DNA from: Notoacmeibacter sp. MSK16QG-6
Lineage (GTDB): Bacteria > Pseudomonadota > Alphaproteobacteria > Rhizobiales > Rhizobiaceae
NCBI RefSeq assembly: GCF_024158145.1
Contig: NZ_JAMYXM010000002.1
Location: 372,001 to 436,000 of the forward strand
Direction: 5' to 3'
Length of the DNA: 64,000 bases
Below, in pieces: positions 62,356 to 64,000 of this stretch (the stretch's first letter is position 1; each line of letters opens with the position of its first letter). A program made the position numbers and the translations under genes. The notes beneath the pieces are model-generated. The model saw nothing but the letters and a program-made list of their open reading frames with translations, did no database searches and was not told the origin of the DNA.

Positions 62356-63266
62356 GACGCATCCTCCACCATCCAGCTCACCAGTTCCGCCATCGAATGA
62401 CCGGCATGCGCCGCGAGTTCCGGCACCAGCGATTGTTCCGTCATGCCGGGTTGGGTATTGACCTCGAGCCAGATGATCTCGCCATCTTCGGATCGCCGAT
62501 CGTCGTAGCGAAAATCGGAACGCGAAACGCCCCGGCAACTCATCGCCTTATGGGCGCGCAACGAGTAGTCCTGAATTTTGCGTGTCACATGGACGGGCAA
62601 ATCAGCCGGACAGATATGCGAGGCGCCGTGCTCGGAATACTTTTCGTCGTAATCGTAGAACTTGTCGCTATGCGGCACGATTTCGGTCACGCCGATGGCG
62701 ACATCGCCCATGACAGCACAGGTCAATTCCCGACCGTAAATGTAGCGCTCCACCATGACGACATCGCCGTACTTCCATTCATCGGAAGTGAGCGATTGCG
62801 GCGGATGAGGCTGGTCGCTGTCCACGATCAATACGCCGAAGGACGATCCCTCCGCGACAGGCTTGATCACATAAGGCGTCGGAATGGGATGGGACGAACC
62901 GACATCGAAGCGGTTCATGACCTTCGATTCGGCCACCGGAATGCCTGCCTTTTTGGCCAGGATCTTGCTGATTTCCTTATCCATCGCCAGCGCTGAGGAC
63001 AGAACGCCGGAATGGGTATACGGAATGCCCATGAACTCCAGAATGCCCTGAACAGTGCCGTCTTCGCCGAACGGTCCATGCAGCGCATTGAAAGCCACGT
63101 CTGGCTTAATCTCTGAGAGCGTAAGGGGCAGTGTGCGATCTACATCGACACGGCTCACACGGTATCCCGCCTTTTCCAGAGCGGCAGCGCACGCTTCGCC
63201 GGAATTGAGGCTGACCGGCCTCTCCGACGAAAAACCTCCCATTAATACGGCGACGTGGCGGCTCAT
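62343..63266 (-). CDS. ddl: D-alanine-D-alanine ligase
   Basis: ATP-grasp enzyme making the D-Ala-D-Ala end of the peptidoglycan stem. From ATG 63266 it is 307 residues: MSRHVAVLMGGFSSERPVSLNSG at the start with the catalytic E-R-P-V-S-L, the ATP site PYVIKPVAEGSSFGVLIV, and the metal site WLEVNTQPGMTEQSLVPELAAHAG. AAGGGG stands before the ATG. In the order murB-ddl-ftsQ-ftsA-ftsZ. Confidence 0.95.
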   Translation of the reverse strand: MSRHVAVLMGGFSSERPVSLNSGEACAAALEKAGYRVSRVDVDRTLPLTLSEIKPDVAFNALHGPFGEDGTVQGILEFMGIPYTHSGVLSSALAMDKEISKILAKKAGIPVAESKVMNRFDVGSSHPIPTPYVIKPVAEGSSFGVLIVDSDQPHPPQSLTSDEWKYGDVVMVERYIYGRELTCAVMGDVAIGVTEIVPHSDKFYDYDEKYSEHGASHICPADLPVHVTRKIQDYSLRAHKAMSCRGVSRSDFRYDDRRSEDGEIIWLEVNTQPGMTEQSLVPELAAHAGHSMAELVSWMVEDASCGR

Positions 63267-63432
63267 GGCACCCCTTGCAAGCGGCAAGATTGCGGTATGA
63301 TTCAGCCGCCACCCTATGAGGTGGATGGTTAATCAGTGGTTAGCATTTTAGGAACTGGAAAGATTTTGTCAGGGTTTCGGAAACCTTTCGGCAGACCATC
63401 CGGTCAGGACGCGGCCGGGCGCCTGGAGACCG

Positions 63433-64000
63433 TCAACCACCCATAAATGGCTCGACCTCAGCGCCCGGCGCAAATTTTCCGATTCGTTTGATTTCCCAAT
63501 GCAGTTCGATGTCCTGACTGTCGCGCACGCGCCGGCGAACCGTCTCGCCCAGCGTTTCGAGATCATGAGCCGTCGCTTCACCGCGATTGATCATGAAGTT
63601 GCAATGCATCTCACTCATCTGCGCATCACCGACGATCAGACCACGGCAACCAGCAGCATCGACGCATTTCCAGGCGCTGGTGCCTTCCGGGTTTTTGAAG
63701 GTCGAACCGCCTGTCTTCTCGCGAATCGGCTGTACCGTCTCACGGTGGTTCTGAACCTCGTCCATCGCTGACTTGATAGCATCGGCCTCACCCGTCGGCC
63801 CCTCGAAGACCGCATGGGTAAAGATATAGTCTGCCGGGGCCTCTGAATGGCGGTAGGCATAGCCCATATCGTCATGGCTGAGGACATGGCGTTCGCCTTT
63901 TCGATCATAGGCGATCACTTCGACCACCCGGTCGGTCGTCTCGACGCCATTCGCACCCGCGTTCATACGCAGGGCTCCGCCGATGGCGCCCGGTATGCCA
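63433..64000 (-). CDS. murB: UDP-N-acetylenolpyruvoylglucosamine reductase, 5' part cut by window edge
   Basis: FAD enzyme of peptidoglycan synthesis. The window holds the last 188 codons. Visible motifs are [18 protein letters not shown], at the very edge, [51 protein letters not shown] (the S-T-F-K-N-P and C-N-F-x-I-N-x-G segments). The catalytic Ser and Glu sit in GSTFKNP and the C-terminal region. The 166-base gap before ddl shows nothing further. Frame runs open to base 64000. Confidence 0.95.
   Translation of the reverse strand, partial: GIPGAIGGALRMNAGANGVETTDRVVEVIAYDRKGERHVLSHDDMGYAYRHSEAPADYIFTHAVFEGPTGEADAIKSAMDEVQNHRETVQPIREKTGGSTFKNPEGTSAWKCVDAAGCRGLIVGDAQMSEMHCNFMINRGEATAHDLETLGETVRRRVRDSQDIELHWEIKRIGKFAPGAEVEPFMGG

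Overview
The window is a chromosomal segment of an alphaproteobacterium of the order Hyphomicrobiales (Rhizobiales). The evidence is the split, circularly permuted tmRNA with the tag ANDNYAEARLAA, the thyA-folA-hflK-hflC-Do protease block followed by serB and miaA, a 586-residue FtsZ with the ending [12 protein letters not shown], and the many GTGA/ATGA gene overlaps. I cannot name the genus. Both ends cut through a gene: ilvI at the left, murB at the right.

Layout. 0-1.1 kb: start of ilvI with a complete Ile/Val/Leu attenuator. 1.25-4.1 kb: a HerA-like ATPase and a membrane diguanylate cyclase. 4.2-11.7 kb: miaA, serB, Do protease, hflC, hflK, folA, thyA. 11.7-13.7 kb: a DUF2853 protein, tmRNA (ssrA), its adaptor sspB, a DUF4169 protein and a ribbon-helix-helix protein. 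13.7-23.1 kb: a large AsmA-like protein, a thioesterase coupled to a ClC channel, a UvrD-type helicase, a small membrane protein and cspA. 23.4-39.2 kb: one large nitrate/nitrite assimilation cluster, all on the minus strand: nasT, nasS, an RNA leader, nrtA, nrtB, a double-ABC ATPase, globin, nirB, nirD, a formate/nitrite channel, a kinase/phosphatase fusion, cyanase and nasA. 39.4-41.9 kb: an AT-richer islet with an HTH regulator, a 64-residue protein, a 26-residue cationic peptide and a SagB-family flavoenzyme. 42-48.5 kb: isocitrate lyase, a hexapeptide acyltransferase, creA, a CPA-type antiporter, prmA and several very small proteins. 48.7-54.3 kb: aminopeptidase P, then the coupled set ligA-GNAT-azlC-azlD. 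54.4-64 kb: recN, bamD, lpxC, ftsZ, ftsA, ftsQ, ddl and murB, the distal part of a division and cell-wall cluster.

How the parts work together. The nas cluster encodes uptake (NrtABCD, FNT channel), two-step reduction to ammonium (NasA, NirBD) and a cyanate route to ammonia (CynS). NasS is the cytoplasmic nitrate sensor and NasT the ANTAR antiterminator. The nrtA leader has two hexaloop hairpins of the ANTAR type, a terminator-like hairpin and a candidate NtrC site, so nitrate control by antitermination and nitrogen-status control can both be read from the DNA. The ilv leader peptide has a run of Ile, Val and Leu codons and a terminator in front of ilvI. tmRNA lies next to the adaptor that delivers its tagged products to ClpXP.

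The best candidate for an undescribed system is the 40.6-41.8 kb pair: a 26-codon peptide gene with a good ribosome binding site, an intercistronic hairpin, and a SagB-type dehydrogenase, with no YcaO, protease or transporter beside it.
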